Shown: in pieces, positions 1 through 8,413 of the stretch | Layout of the letters: every line of letters begins with the position of its first letter | How positions within the stretch are numbered: the stretch's first letter is position 1 | Origin: JBGANR01 sp044222225 | GTDB taxonomy: Bacteria; Actinomycetota; Actinomycetes; Mycobacteriales; Mycobacteriaceae | NCBI GenBank assembly: GCA_044222225.1 | Contig: JBGANR010000009.1 | Span: 62,001-126,000, forward strand | DNA: 64,000 bases | Reading direction: 5' to 3' | Program-made: the position numbers and the translations under genes | The notes under the pieces: generated by a model | Told to the model about the DNA's origin: nothing | The model's database searches: none | The model's input: the letters and a program-made list of their open reading frames with translations, nothing else

Positions 1-1577
1 ACTCCGGGCTGCGGCCCGTGGCCGTCGGCGCGGCCGGCGAGCTGTACCTCTCCGGCGACGGCACCGCGCACGGCTACCTGGGGCGTCCCGATCTCACCGC
101 CGCGTCGTTCGTCGCCGACCCGTTCACGCCCGGCGGACGCATGTACCGCACCGGCGACCTCGTCCGGCGCTGCGCCGGCGACCGCGTCGAGTACCTCGGC
201 CGCGTCGACCGGCAGGTGAAGGTGCGCGGCGTCCGGATCGAGCTGGGCGAGGTGGAGGCCGCGCTCGAGTCCGTGCCCGGCGTCGCCCGGGCCGCCGCGG
301 CGGTGACGACGTCCGGCCCGATCCCCCGGCTCATCGGCTACGTCGTCCCGGCGGCCGAGCCGCTCGGCGACGTCCGGCAACAACTGCGATCGATCGTGCC
401 GGCCCATCTCGTGCCCGCCGAGATCGTCGTCATCGACCGCATCCCGCTCACCGTCAACGGCAAGCTCGACCGCGCCGCGCTCCCCGCGCCGCCGCGCCGG
501 GCCGCCGGGACGTCGCTGCGCACGCCCACCGAGCGGGCCGTCGCCGCCGCGTTCGCCGAGATCCTCGGCCAGGACGGCATCGGCGCCGAGGACGGCTTCT
601 TCGACTGCGGCGGCGATTCGCTGACCGGCATGCGACTGCTCGCCCGGCTGCAGCGCGACCTCGACGCCGACATCGACGTCACGGTGCTGCTGGCGCATCC
701 GACGGTCGCCGGGCTGGCCGCGCGCATCGACGGACGGTCCCGCGACGAGCTCCCGGCCCCGCCGGGCGACGAGCTGGGAACACCCGGCGACCCGCCCGCC
801 GCGACCGACGCCGAACCGGCCGGGCTCTCCCCGGAGACCGGGCTGCACGATCGGCACGTGCTCGTCCTGCGGCCCGACGGCCCGCGCGAGCCGCTGTTCT
901 GCGTGCACCCCGTCGGCGGTTTCGCCTGGCAGTTCACACCGCTCGCGGCCCGGCTGCGCGCCGACCGCCCGGTGATCGGGCTGCAGCTGCCCGCCGCGAC
1001 GCCCGCCCGCAGCGTCGCCGAACTGGCGGCCGAGTACGTCCGAACGATCCGGGAACTGGCACCGGAGGGTCCGTACCACCTGCTCGGCTACTCCTTCGGC
1101 GGCGCGGTGGTCCACGCGATGGCGGCCGCACTGGCCGAGGAGGGGCTGCGAGTCGGCTTCGTCGGCGTCATCGACGCGCATCCGCCGACCGCTCACCCGG
1201 CCGGCCCGTTCGACGCCGGACACCATCGCGTCGACATCCCGGTGCCCGACCTGGCCGACGCCGTCCGCCGCAACACGGCCCGCTGCCTCGCGCTGCTCAC
1301 CGACACGGCGGTGCCCGGCTACGACGGCGCCGTCACCCTCTACACCGCCGACGCCCACGGCGGCGGCGACGCGCTGCTACGCGGCTGGCAGGCGGTGCAT
1401 CCGCCCGAACTGCTCACCGTGCACCGCCTGGAGCACGATCACGACAGCATCGTCTCCCCCGCCGGGTGGCGCGACCTGACGCCGCTGCTGCAGGCGGCCC
1501 TCGACTCGCATGAGCGCTCTCCCCGGCTCACGTGCGACCCCCAAGTACACCGACATGAAAGGAACAACGGTGTCTGA
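1..1577 (+). CDS. Non-ribosomal peptide synthetase, C-terminal part (A-PCP-TE), 5' end outside window
   Basis: Last module of a peptide synthetase, probably for a siderophore. The frame (codons from base 3) is already open at the window edge, so the true start lies upstream. In order there is the end of an adenylation domain (YRTGDL, the VRGVRIELGEVE stretch, NGKLDRAALP), a carrier domain with the phosphopantetheine serine in GGDSL near residue 200 of the visible part, an acidic Pro-rich linker, and a type I thioesterase with the nucleophile motif GYSFGG and a late His in HDHDS. A thioesterase at the end means this protein releases the product. The stop overlaps the start of the next gene by 8 bases, so the two are coupled. 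The transport genes that follow point to a siderophore; which one cannot be told from this fragment. Confidence 0.93.
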   Translation, partial: SGLRPVAVGAAGELYLSGDGTAHGYLGRPDLTAASFVADPFTPGGRMYRTGDLVRRCAGDRVEYLGRVDRQVKVRGVRIELGEVEAALESVPGVARAAAAVTTSGPIPRLIGYVVPAAEPLGDVRQQLRSIVPAHLVPAEIVVIDRIPLTVNGKLDRAALPAPPRRAAGTSLRTPTERAVAAAFAEILGQDGIGAEDGFFDCGGDSLTGMRLLARLQRDLDADIDVTVLLAHPTVAGLAARIDGRSRDELPAPPGDELGTPGDPPAATDAEPAGLSPETGLHDRHVLVLRPDGPREPLFCVHPVGGFAWQFTPLAARLRADRPVIGLQLPAATPARSVAELAAEYVRTIRELAPEGPYHLLGYSFGGAVVHAMAAALAEEGLRVGFVGVIDAHPPTAHPAGPFDAGHHRVDIPVPDLADAVRRNTARCLALLTDTAVPGYDGAVTLYTADAHGGGDALLRGWQAVHPPELLTVHRLEHDHDSIVSPAGWRDLTPLLQAALDSHERSPRLTCDPQVHRHERNNGV

Positions 1578-2580
1578 CACGACAACGACGCGACGACGGA
1601 GATTCCGCGGGGTCCGCCCGCTCGCCGCGTTGCTGCTCGCACTGCTCGGCCTGCTCACGGTGCTCACCGCGTGCAGCAGCGACGACGGCGGCTCCGACGG
1701 CGGCACCCGCGTCGTCAAGACGGAGAAGGGCGACGTCACGGTGCCGGCCGAGCCGAAGCGCATCGTCTCGCTCGCCGCGAGCCTGAGCGGTTACCTCTTC
1801 ACCCTCGACGCCCCTGTCGCCGCCACCGACACCCGCGTGCTCGGCGTCACCAATCTCGACGGCGGCTTCCCGCCTGCGTGGTCCGTGAAGGCCAAGGCGC
1901 AGGGCACCACCGAGCTCCCCGCGGGCGAGGAACTCAACCTCGACGCGATCACCAAGGCCCAGCCGGATCTCATCATCGCCGGCGGCCAGGGCATCAGCGC
2001 CGTCCAGGCGGAGAAGCTGTACGACCAGCTCTCGAAGATCGCCCCGACCGTCTACATCTCGCCGAAGGTGACGAACTGGCAGGACCAGCTCAAGCAGGTC
2101 GCCGAGGCGACGGGCCGCAGCGACAAGGTCGACGGCCTGCTCAAGACATACGAGGACAAGGTGACGGCCGTCAAGGACGCGATCACCGTGCCGGGCAACC
2201 CGACGGCGTACTTCCTCTCGCTCTCGACCAACGAGCCCGCGCTCATCCCGCAGACCGCCGCCCTCCCGACGCTGCTCACCCGCGTCGGATTCCAGGCGGA
2301 CGACGTGATGAAGAAGGCGAACAACCCGGAGCTGTACGGTTCGGGCGACTCGTTCATCTTCAGCAACGAACTGCTCTCCAAGGCCGCCGACGCGCCGGTC
2401 CTGTTCGTGCTCCCGGTCGCCGGTCGCACGCTCGAGCAGCTCAAGGCCGATCCGCTCTACGCGGCTCTGCCCGCCTTCAAGAACAACAAGGTCTACGAGC
2501 TGCCCGCGACGAGCTACCGCGCCGACTACGACGGCGTCATGGACACGCTCGACCGCATCCAGAAGCTCTTCGCCAAGTAA
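1570..2580 (+). CDS. Iron-siderophore ABC transporter substrate-binding lipoprotein (FepB/FecB type)
   Basis: Extracytoplasmic lipoprotein that would capture a ferric siderophore and hand it to the FecCD/FepC importer downstream. The N-terminus has Arg-rich residues, a hydrophobic stretch and the lipobox LTAC followed by a Ser/Asp/Gly linker. The mature part carries the class III binding-protein pattern (RIVSLAAS, an early LDAPVAATD segment, a conserved PDLIIAGG strand). About 336 residues, normal for the family. GTG at 1570 is preferred because AAAGGA lies 8 bases upstream; ATG at 1555 is in frame but poorly placed. It overlaps the NRPS stop, so it is translated in the biosynthetic operon. 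The exact ligand is unknown. Confidence 0.9.
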   Translation: MSDTTTTRRRRFRGVRPLAALLLALLGLLTVLTACSSDDGGSDGGTRVVKTEKGDVTVPAEPKRIVSLAASLSGYLFTLDAPVAATDTRVLGVTNLDGGFPPAWSVKAKAQGTTELPAGEELNLDAITKAQPDLIIAGGQGISAVQAEKLYDQLSKIAPTVYISPKVTNWQDQLKQVAEATGRSDKVDGLLKTYEDKVTAVKDAITVPGNPTAYFLSLSTNEPALIPQTAALPTLLTRVGFQADDVMKKANNPELYGSGDSFIFSNELLSKAADAPVLFVLPVAGRTLEQLKADPLYAALPAFKNNKVYELPATSYRADYDGVMDTLDRIQKLFAK

Positions 2581-2584
2581 CCGC

Positions 2585-2659
2585 CGTCGTATCGGGCGCC
2601 TCTGAGCGTCGTCGCGACAATTATTGTCGCGACGGTCGCCAGAGGCGCTCGATATGACG
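2585..2659. repeat. 75-bp imperfect palindrome with ACAATTATTGT apex (repeat family 1, divergent copy)
   Basis: Outer arms resembling GCGCCTCTG / CAGAGGCGC enclose an inner stem GTCGCGACAA / TTGTCGCGAC around the triplet TTA. The apex is shared with hairpins at 15845, 34005 and 41641, though the outer arms differ. It lies between the binding lipoprotein and the carrier-protein gene, both on +, so it may attenuate or process the operon transcript rather than end it. Confidence 0.7.
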
Positions 2660-2682
2660 CCGTCCCTTCGAAAGGAGCAGCC

Positions 2683-2910
2683 GTGCTCACCCGAGAGACC
2701 GTCATCTCCGACATCGCCGATGCCCTCGACCAGGCTCCGGACGCCCTCACCGACGACATGGACCTGCTCGATCAGGGCATGGACTCCATCCGCGTGATGG
2801 GATTGGTGGAGAAATGGCGCGAGGCGGGCGCCGCCGAGGTCGACTACCCGACCCTGGCCGCCGACCCGACCGTCGGCCGCTGGGTGGACGTCGCCCTCGG
2901 CCGCAACTGA
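2683..2910 (+). CDS. Stand-alone aryl/peptidyl carrier protein
   Basis: A 75-residue phosphopantetheine carrier protein. The attachment serine is in GMDSIRVM near residue 33, and the surrounding pattern (LLDQGMDS, then a Trp-Arg-Glu helix and the late Asp-Tyr-Pro-Thr turn) is like the C-terminal aryl-carrier domain of EntB/DhbB. Those proteins load 2,3-dihydroxybenzoate or salicylate onto a siderophore NRPS. Here the isochorismatase part is absent, so this is a free carrier. GTG start with AAAGGAG at 2671. Its place between the binding protein and the siderophore-interacting protein suggests an aryl-capped siderophore; the aryl group itself is inference. Confidence 0.82.
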   Translation: MLTRETVISDIADALDQAPDALTDDMDLLDQGMDSIRVMGLVEKWREAGAAEVDYPTLAADPTVGRWVDVALGRN

Positions 2911-2960
2911 GCCCGAGCCCGGTGCCGGGTAACGCCGCTCCCGACCGCAACTGAGCGCTC

Positions 2961-3077
2961 GTGTCGCCCGGGGATGGCCACCGCCGAGCCGCTGGCATCG
3001 GGCCTGGCGGGAGCGCCGGCGAGGAACGAGCCAGCGCGGGGGACTGCGGCTCGGCGGTGACCGTCCCCGGGCGACAC
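2961..3077. repeat. 117-bp structured intergenic element with 61-bp conserved core (repeat family 2, copy 1)
   Basis: A core at 2989-3049 is almost identical (one base different) to 45811-45871. Around it sit locally complementary arms: GTGTCGCCCGGGGA on the left pairs with TCCCCGGGCGACAC on the right, and GCCGAGCC pairs with GGCTCGGC. The arms of the two copies are unrelated in sequence, yet each copy can fold. It fills the gap between the carrier-protein gene and the next start codon. Confidence 0.8.
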
Positions 3078-3108
3078 ACACCACACACGACAAACCCCAA
3101 GGAGAGAC

Positions 3109-4983
3109 ATGCCCGCGACGGTGCGCGAATCATCGGTGTTCCCGATCTGCCTGCGAGAATTCGACATCCTGCAGGTGTCGGACGTGACACCGGGGATGCG
3201 GCGCATCGTCGTCGGCGGGCCGGCGATGGACGCGCACGTCCGCGACGGCGTCGCGATCCCGCCGGTCCGCTCGGAGGGTTTCGACGACGACATCAAGATC
3301 CTGCCGCCCGACCCCGTGACCGGCGGTTTCCCGTTCGCCGTGCCGCGCAACACGGATACCGGCGCCGTCGACTGGACACCGGGCAGCTTCGAGTACACGC
3401 GCACCTACACCGTCCGCCGGTTCGACGCCGAGAAGCGCGAGCTGACCATCGACTTCGCCCTGCACCGCACCGGGCTCGCGTCCACCTGGGCGCGCCGGGT
3501 GCGGCCGGGCGAGAAGATCCTCATCGCCGGGCCCAAGCACTCCGCCGGTCTGCCGGTTGGCGCCGACTGGATGCTCATCGCCGGCGACGAGACGGCGCTG
3601 CCCGCCATCGAGCACTGCCTGGAGAAGCTGCCGCCGACGCTGCCCGCGACCGTCGTCATCGAGGTCGCCGAGCCGTCGCACCGGCAGGAGCTGACGTGCG
3701 CCGCACCGATCGACGTCACCTGGCTGTTCCGCAGCGAGAACGGCGGCGAGTCCCGGCTCGTCGAGACCGTGCAGGCACAGCCCTGGCGCGAGGGGCGTCC
3801 TTATATATGGGTGGCCGGCGAGACCCTGACCATCAAGCCGCTGCGTCGCTGGGCCCGGCGCGAGCGCGAGCTGCCCGCCGAGTTCGTCGAGATCGCCGGC
3901 TACTGGCGCCATCGCGAGGTGACGAGCGTCGTCGGCGATCCCGAGCTCGTCGATGTGGCCGCGGAGGAGAACGCCGGCGCCCACATCCACGAGCTCGCCG
4001 AGTTGCTGCCGCCGCTGGCGCTGCGCACCGCCGTCACGCTCGGCGTCTTCGCCGCGATCGACGGCGGCGCGACGACCGTCGACCGGCTCGCGGCCGAATG
4101 CGGCGCGGATCCGGCGGCGCTCGGCAAGCTGCTGCGCCACCTCGCGACGCTCGACCTGCTGCGCCGCGACGGCGACGGATACGCACTCACCGACGCGGGC
4201 TCGATCCTCGCCGATCCGGACGGTTTCATCGCCGGGGCGCTGCACTTCGACAGCATCCACACCCGTCTCGACCTGGCCTTCCTCGGTCTGCTCGACGCCG
4301 TGCGCACCGGCGCCGCGACCGGCCTGGAGGGGATGAGCTTCACCGAGCGGATGCGCGAGCCGCGCTTCGCCGAGGACTACCACGGCGAGGCCGCGCACGA
4401 CGCCGTCTACCGCGCCGCCGCACTGCCGGACGCCATCGACCTCGACGGCGTGACGAGCGTGGCGATCGTCGGCGAGGGCGCCGGCGTCTACGCCGACACA
4501 CTGCTGCGGCTGCGCCCCGGCCTGCGGATCCGGCTCGTCGGGCTGCCGAGCGTGCTCGACCGCGCGTTCGCGGACGTCGCCGACGAGCGCCGCGGCCTCG
4601 TCGAGCGCGTCGACGCCAGCGAGTTCACCGCGCTCGCCGAGCCGGTCGATCTGGCGCTGGCCGTCGACGTCGTGGACACGCTGCCCGACGCCGACGCCCG
4701 GGTGCTGCTCGGTGCGCTGACGGCGTCGGCGGCCCGGGTCGTCGTCGTCACCGATCTGCTCGATCCGCAGACCTCCGACGAGCACGACACCGAGGACGAC
4801 CTGCGCCGACTCTGCCTGCACGGCGCCGGCCGGCGCACCGCCGGGGAGCTGACGGCGCTCGCGACGGCCGCCGGCGCCGGCGAGCCGCGGACGGGTCCGC
4901 TCGGCTGGGGCGCGAACGTCGTCGAGTTCGCCGGGCTCACGCAGACGCCCGGTACCGCCCGGTTCGAGACGGCCGGCCGATGA
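3109..4983 (+). CDS. Siderophore-interacting protein (FAD-binding) fused to an O-methyltransferase-like domain
   Basis: A 624-residue two-part protein. Residues 1 to about 275 match the SIP/ViuB ferric-siderophore reductase family: RTYTVRRFD at the FAD-binding barrel, then GDETALPAIE and VAGETLTIKPLRR in the NAD(P)H lobe. SIPs release iron by reducing the ferric complex in the cytoplasm. From about 285 the chain continues as a methyltransferase of the winged-helix dimerisation type (LALRTAVTLGVFAAI, then LAAECG and a helix pair) with a Rossmann part whose Gly loop reads GEGAGVYAD. That loop is a weak version of the usual DxGGGxG, so catalysis by the second half is uncertain. AAGGAGAG precedes the ATG. 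The stop overlaps the next ATG, tying it to the ABC pair. Confidence 0.85.
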   Translation: MPATVRESSVFPICLREFDILQVSDVTPGMRRIVVGGPAMDAHVRDGVAIPPVRSEGFDDDIKILPPDPVTGGFPFAVPRNTDTGAVDWTPGSFEYTRTYTVRRFDAEKRELTIDFALHRTGLASTWARRVRPGEKILIAGPKHSAGLPVGADWMLIAGDETALPAIEHCLEKLPPTLPATVVIEVAEPSHRQELTCAAPIDVTWLFRSENGGESRLVETVQAQPWREGRPYIWVAGETLTIKPLRRWARRERELPAEFVEIAGYWRHREVTSVVGDPELVDVAAEENAGAHIHELAELLPPLALRTAVTLGVFAAIDGGATTVDRLAAECGADPAALGKLLRHLATLDLLRRDGDGYALTDAGSILADPDGFIAGALHFDSIHTRLDLAFLGLLDAVRTGAATGLEGMSFTERMREPRFAEDYHGEAAHDAVYRAAALPDAIDLDGVTSVAIVGEGAGVYADTLLRLRPGLRIRLVGLPSVLDRAFADVADERRGLVERVDASEFTALAEPVDLALAVDVVDTLPDADARVLLGALTASAARVVVVTDLLDPQTSDEHDTEDDLRRLCLHGAGRRTAGELTALATAAGAGEPRTGPLGWGANVVEFAGLTQTPGTARFETAGR

Positions 4984-6674
4984 GCCGATTCAGACCCCCG
5001 TACTTCACCGCCGCGCCGACGCCGCCCACGGCCGACCCGATCCGCGTCGACGCCGACACCACCCCGCGGCAGCTGGTGTGGCGCACGATCTTCGGGGCGC
5101 GCCGGCTGACCCTGCCGGCGGCCGTGCTCATGATCGGACACCAGGTCGGCGAGGCGCTCGTTCCCGTCGTCGCGGGCGCGGCGATCGACCGGGCCGTCGC
5201 GACCGGTGACGGCGGCGAGCTCGTGCGCTGGCTGCTGCTGCTCGGCGTGGTGTTCGCCGTCCTCTCGTTCTGCTTCCGGTTCGGCTCGCGCATCGGCTTC
5301 CTCGGCATGCACACCATCCAGCACCGGCTGCGGACGGCCGTCACCGATCGCATCCTCGATCCGCGCGGCATGGCCGGGCCGCCGCGCTCGCCTGGCATGC
5401 TGCTGTCCATCGCGACGTCCGACGTCGGGCGGCTCGCGATGACGGTCGCCGTCGGGCTCTACCCCGTGGGACAGCTCGCCGCAGTGGTGTTCTGCGCCGT
5501 CGTCCTGCTGCAGATCTCGTGGCCGCTCGGCCTCGCCGTGCTGCTCGGCGCCCCGGCGCTGCTGTGGCTGATGGATCGCGCGGGCGGGCCGCTGCGTCGG
5601 CGCAGCGAGCACGAGCAGCAGCTCGCCGGCGAGGCCGCGGGCTCGGCCGCCGACCTCATGACGGGCTTCCGCGTCATCGCCGGCATCGGCGCCCAGGACG
5701 AGGCGGCCCGCCGCTATCGCTCGGCGAGCGCCCGCGCCCTGACCGCCGTCATCCGCGCGCGCCGCTCCGAGGGCGCCTTCCTCGGCGTCATGACGTCGGC
5801 CGGTGCGGCGCTCGTCATCGCCGTCGGCGTCGCGGGCGGGCTCATGGCGGTCGACGGCCGGCTGACGATCGGCCAGCTCATCACCGTCGTCGGGCTCACG
5901 CAGTTCCTCCTCGAGCCGCTGTCGACGCTCGGCTCCAACCTCGGCGCGGTCTGGTCGGCCGGGCTGGCCTCGGCCAAGCGCGTGCTCGACGTCCTGCAGG
6001 CGCCGCCGGCCGTCGAGCCGGCCGGGCCGACCTCTTCCCCCGCCGACGCCGTCCTGCGCCTGCACGATGTCGCGGGCCTGTCGGCGACCGTCGAGACCGA
6101 GGGGATGACCGTGGTCGTCGCCGACGCGGAGACGACGGCGACGCTGACGGCAGTGCTCGCGCGGCGCCGCCGCCCCGAGAGCGGCTCGGTGACCGTCGGC
6201 GGCGTCGACCTCTTCGACCTCGACCACGCGAGCGCGACGAGCCTCGTCCGGGTCGCGCCGCACAGCGCGGACCTCTTCGAGGGCAGCGTCGCCGAGAACG
6301 TCGCCGGACCGCAGGGCGCCGACGCCGCCCGCGTCGACCGCGCGCTGCTCGCGGCCGGTTGCGAGGAGCTGCTCGAGGTGCTGCCCGACGGCTGGGACAC
6401 CCCGGTCGGCGAGGCGGGCCGGATGCTCTCCGGCGGCCAGCGCCAGCGCGTCGCCCTGGCCCGGGCCCTCGCCGCCGAGACGCGGCTGCTCGTGCTCGTC
6501 GACCCGACCAACGCCGTCGACTCGGTCACCGAGGCCAGGATCGCCGACCGGCTCGCGGCCGTCCGGCAAGGCCGGGCGACCCTCGTCTTCACCGGCTCGC
6601 CCGCCTTCCTCGCCGCGGCCGACCACGTCCTCGACCTGACCGTCACGCTCGATCGAACGAAAGCGACCGTATGA
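4980..6674 (+). CDS. Exporter-fold ABC half transporter with degenerate nucleotide-binding domain
   Basis: A 564-residue half transporter with six membrane segments in residues 30-330 and an ATPase domain after about 345. The ATPase domain keeps LSGGQRQR, but the Walker A loop has become VADAETTATL (no GK[ST]), Walker B reads LVLVDPTN (the catalytic Glu is Pro) and the switch His is absent in LVFTGS. It therefore cannot hydrolyse ATP alone and must pair with the next gene. It begins at an ATGA overlap with the SIP fusion; a much longer open frame starting at 2961 is not the gene. In mycobacteria IrtA joins a SIP domain to a similar half transporter, and IrtAB imports carboxymycobactin. This looks like a split version of that arrangement, which is inference. 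Confidence 0.86.
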   Translation: MSRFRPPYFTAAPTPPTADPIRVDADTTPRQLVWRTIFGARRLTLPAAVLMIGHQVGEALVPVVAGAAIDRAVATGDGGELVRWLLLLGVVFAVLSFCFRFGSRIGFLGMHTIQHRLRTAVTDRILDPRGMAGPPRSPGMLLSIATSDVGRLAMTVAVGLYPVGQLAAVVFCAVVLLQISWPLGLAVLLGAPALLWLMDRAGGPLRRRSEHEQQLAGEAAGSAADLMTGFRVIAGIGAQDEAARRYRSASARALTAVIRARRSEGAFLGVMTSAGAALVIAVGVAGGLMAVDGRLTIGQLITVVGLTQFLLEPLSTLGSNLGAVWSAGLASAKRVLDVLQAPPAVEPAGPTSSPADAVLRLHDVAGLSATVETEGMTVVVADAETTATLTAVLARRRRPESGSVTVGGVDLFDLDHASATSLVRVAPHSADLFEGSVAENVAGPQGADAARVDRALLAAGCEELLEVLPDGWDTPVGEAGRMLSGGQRQRVALARALAAETRLLVLVDPTNAVDSVTEARIADRLAAVRQGRATLVFTGSPAFLAAADHVLDLTVTLDRTKATV

Positions 6675-8413
6675 GCACCGCCACGGAAGCAGCGACCATG
6701 CCGATCGCCGACGGCCGCCGTGTGCTCGCGCTCATCCGCGCCGAGATGCGGGGCCGGTGGCCGCTGACGGCGCTGGTCGTCGCCGTGCTCGCCGCCGCCG
6801 CAGCGCTCGGCCTCGCGACGCCCTGGGGCCTGGGCCGGATCGTCGACATCGCCACCACCGGTGACGGTGACCACGCCGGCGTCTGGCGCGTCGCCGCGAT
6901 CATGGCGGTCGCCGCGCTCGTCGGCGCCGCGCTCACCGCGGTGGGCGCCGCGCTCACCGGCAAGCTGCTGGAGACGATGCTCGCCGACATCCGCGAGCGG
7001 ATGATGACGGCCGCGCTGCGGCTGCCGCTCGGCCGCGTCGAGGCTGCCGGCAGCGGCGACCTCGTCTCTCGCGCCACGGACGACGTCGGTGTCGTCAGCA
7101 CGGCCATCGCCAAGGCGATCCCGGCCGCGTCGGCCGCGGGCTTCGCCGTGCTGCTGACGGCCGTCGGCCTCGGCGCGCTCGACCTGCGCTTCCTCGCCGT
7201 CGTGCTCGTCACGCTGCCCGTCCACGCGCTGGCGGTGCGGATGTACCTGCGCATCGCGCCCCCGGTGTACGCCGCCGAGCGCGCGGCGATGGCGAGCCGC
7301 GCCCACCACGTGCTCGGCGGCATCCGCGGGCTCGAGTCGGTGTACGCCTTCGGACTGTCGACGCGCCTCGGCGCCCGCATCGCCGAGCACTCCTGGGCCG
7401 TCGTCGGCTGGTCGATGCGGGCGCGCGTCGTGCAGAACCGCTTCTGGGGCCGCCTCAACCTCGCCGAATTCCTCGGCATGGCGGCGATCCTCACCGTCGG
7501 GTACCTGCTGACGCGCGACGCCGCGGCCGGCGTCGGCGCCACGACGACGGCGATGCTGCTGTTCCTGCGCCTGTTCGGGCCGATCGGGACGCTCCTGCTG
7601 ACCGTCCACCCCCTCCTAGCGCCCGCGGCGTCGCTCGGCCGGATCGTCGGCGTCATCGACGCGGCCGACGAGACCGCGCCCGCTCCCGCGGCGCCGGCGC
7701 GCACCACCGGGATCGTGGCCGCCGCCGGGCTCGGCTTCGGCTACCGCGCCGGGCATCCGGTGCTGCACGAGGTCTCGTTCACCGTCGCACCCGGCGAGCA
7801 CGTCGCGGTGGTCGGCGGCTCGGGCGCGGGCAAGACGACGCTGGTCTCGCTCATCGCCGGCGTGCACCGGCCCGACTCCGGGACGCTGCACGTCGGTGCC
7901 CGCCGGACGGCGCTGCTCACCCAGGACGCGCACGTCTTCGCCGGGCCGCTCGCCGCCGACCTGCGGATGGCCGCGCCGGACGCCGGCGACGCCGCGATCG
8001 CCGACGCACTGCGCGTCGTCGGCGCCGACGGCTGGGTGCGGCTGCTGCCGGACGGCGTCGACACCGTCGTCGGCGCGCACGGCCACGAGCTGACGCCCGT
8101 ACAGGAGCGGCAGATCGCGCTCGCGCGGCTGCACCTCATGGACCCCGACCTCGTCATCCTCGACGAGGCCACCGCCGAGGCGGGCAGCGCCGGCGCCGAG
8201 CTGCTGGAGCAGGCCGCCGAGGCCGCGCTGGCCGGACGGTCCGCCGTCATCGTCGCGCACCGGCTCAGCCAGGCCGCGGCGGCCGACCGCGTCGTCGTGC
8301 TCGACCGCGGCCGGGTCGTCGAGGACGGCACGCACGACGAGCTCGTCGACCGCGGCGGACGCTACGCGCGGCTCTGGGAGGCGTGGTCGCGCTACCGCGT
8401 GCCGCATCGGTGA
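6671..8413 (+). CDS. Exporter-fold ABC half transporter, catalytic partner (IrtB-like)
   Basis: A 580-residue half transporter with N-terminal membrane domain and C-terminal ATPase. Walker A (GGSGAGKTT), Walker B with catalytic Glu (LVILDEAT) and the switch His (VAHRLS) are intact. The signature, however, is LTPVQ instead of LSGGQ. It is thus the exact complement of the preceding gene: one competent ATP site forms from this Walker A/B/His plus the partner's LSGGQ, and the second site is dead. Overlaps its neighbours by 4 bases on both sides (ATGA at the start, GTGA at the end). Probably a heterodimer moving the siderophore; by analogy with IrtAB import is possible despite the exporter fold. 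Confidence 0.88.
   Translation: MSTATEAATMPIADGRRVLALIRAEMRGRWPLTALVVAVLAAAAALGLATPWGLGRIVDIATTGDGDHAGVWRVAAIMAVAALVGAALTAVGAALTGKLLETMLADIRERMMTAALRLPLGRVEAAGSGDLVSRATDDVGVVSTAIAKAIPAASAAGFAVLLTAVGLGALDLRFLAVVLVTLPVHALAVRMYLRIAPPVYAAERAAMASRAHHVLGGIRGLESVYAFGLSTRLGARIAEHSWAVVGWSMRARVVQNRFWGRLNLAEFLGMAAILTVGYLLTRDAAAGVGATTTAMLLFLRLFGPIGTLLLTVHPLLAPAASLGRIVGVIDAADETAPAPAAPARTTGIVAAAGLGFGYRAGHPVLHEVSFTVAPGEHVAVVGGSGAGKTTLVSLIAGVHRPDSGTLHVGARRTALLTQDAHVFAGPLAADLRMAAPDAGDAAIADALRVVGADGWVRLLPDGVDTVVGAHGHELTPVQERQIALARLHLMDPDLVILDEATAEAGSAGAELLEQAAEAALAGRSAVIVAHRLSQAAAADRVVVLDRGRVVEDGTHDELVDRGGRYARLWEAWSRYRVPHR

Noticed and set aside
1..2682. Search for an IdeR/Fur box controlling the siderophore operon
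   Set aside because: No TTAGGTTAGGCTAACCTAA-like sequence was seen in gaps of the operon; the promoter is probably outside the window.
2961..6674. A 1237-codon open frame on + suggesting a giant protein
   Set aside because: Its first 670 codons are out of frame over the SIP fusion and have random Arg-rich composition; the real ABC gene begins at the ATGA overlap at 4980.
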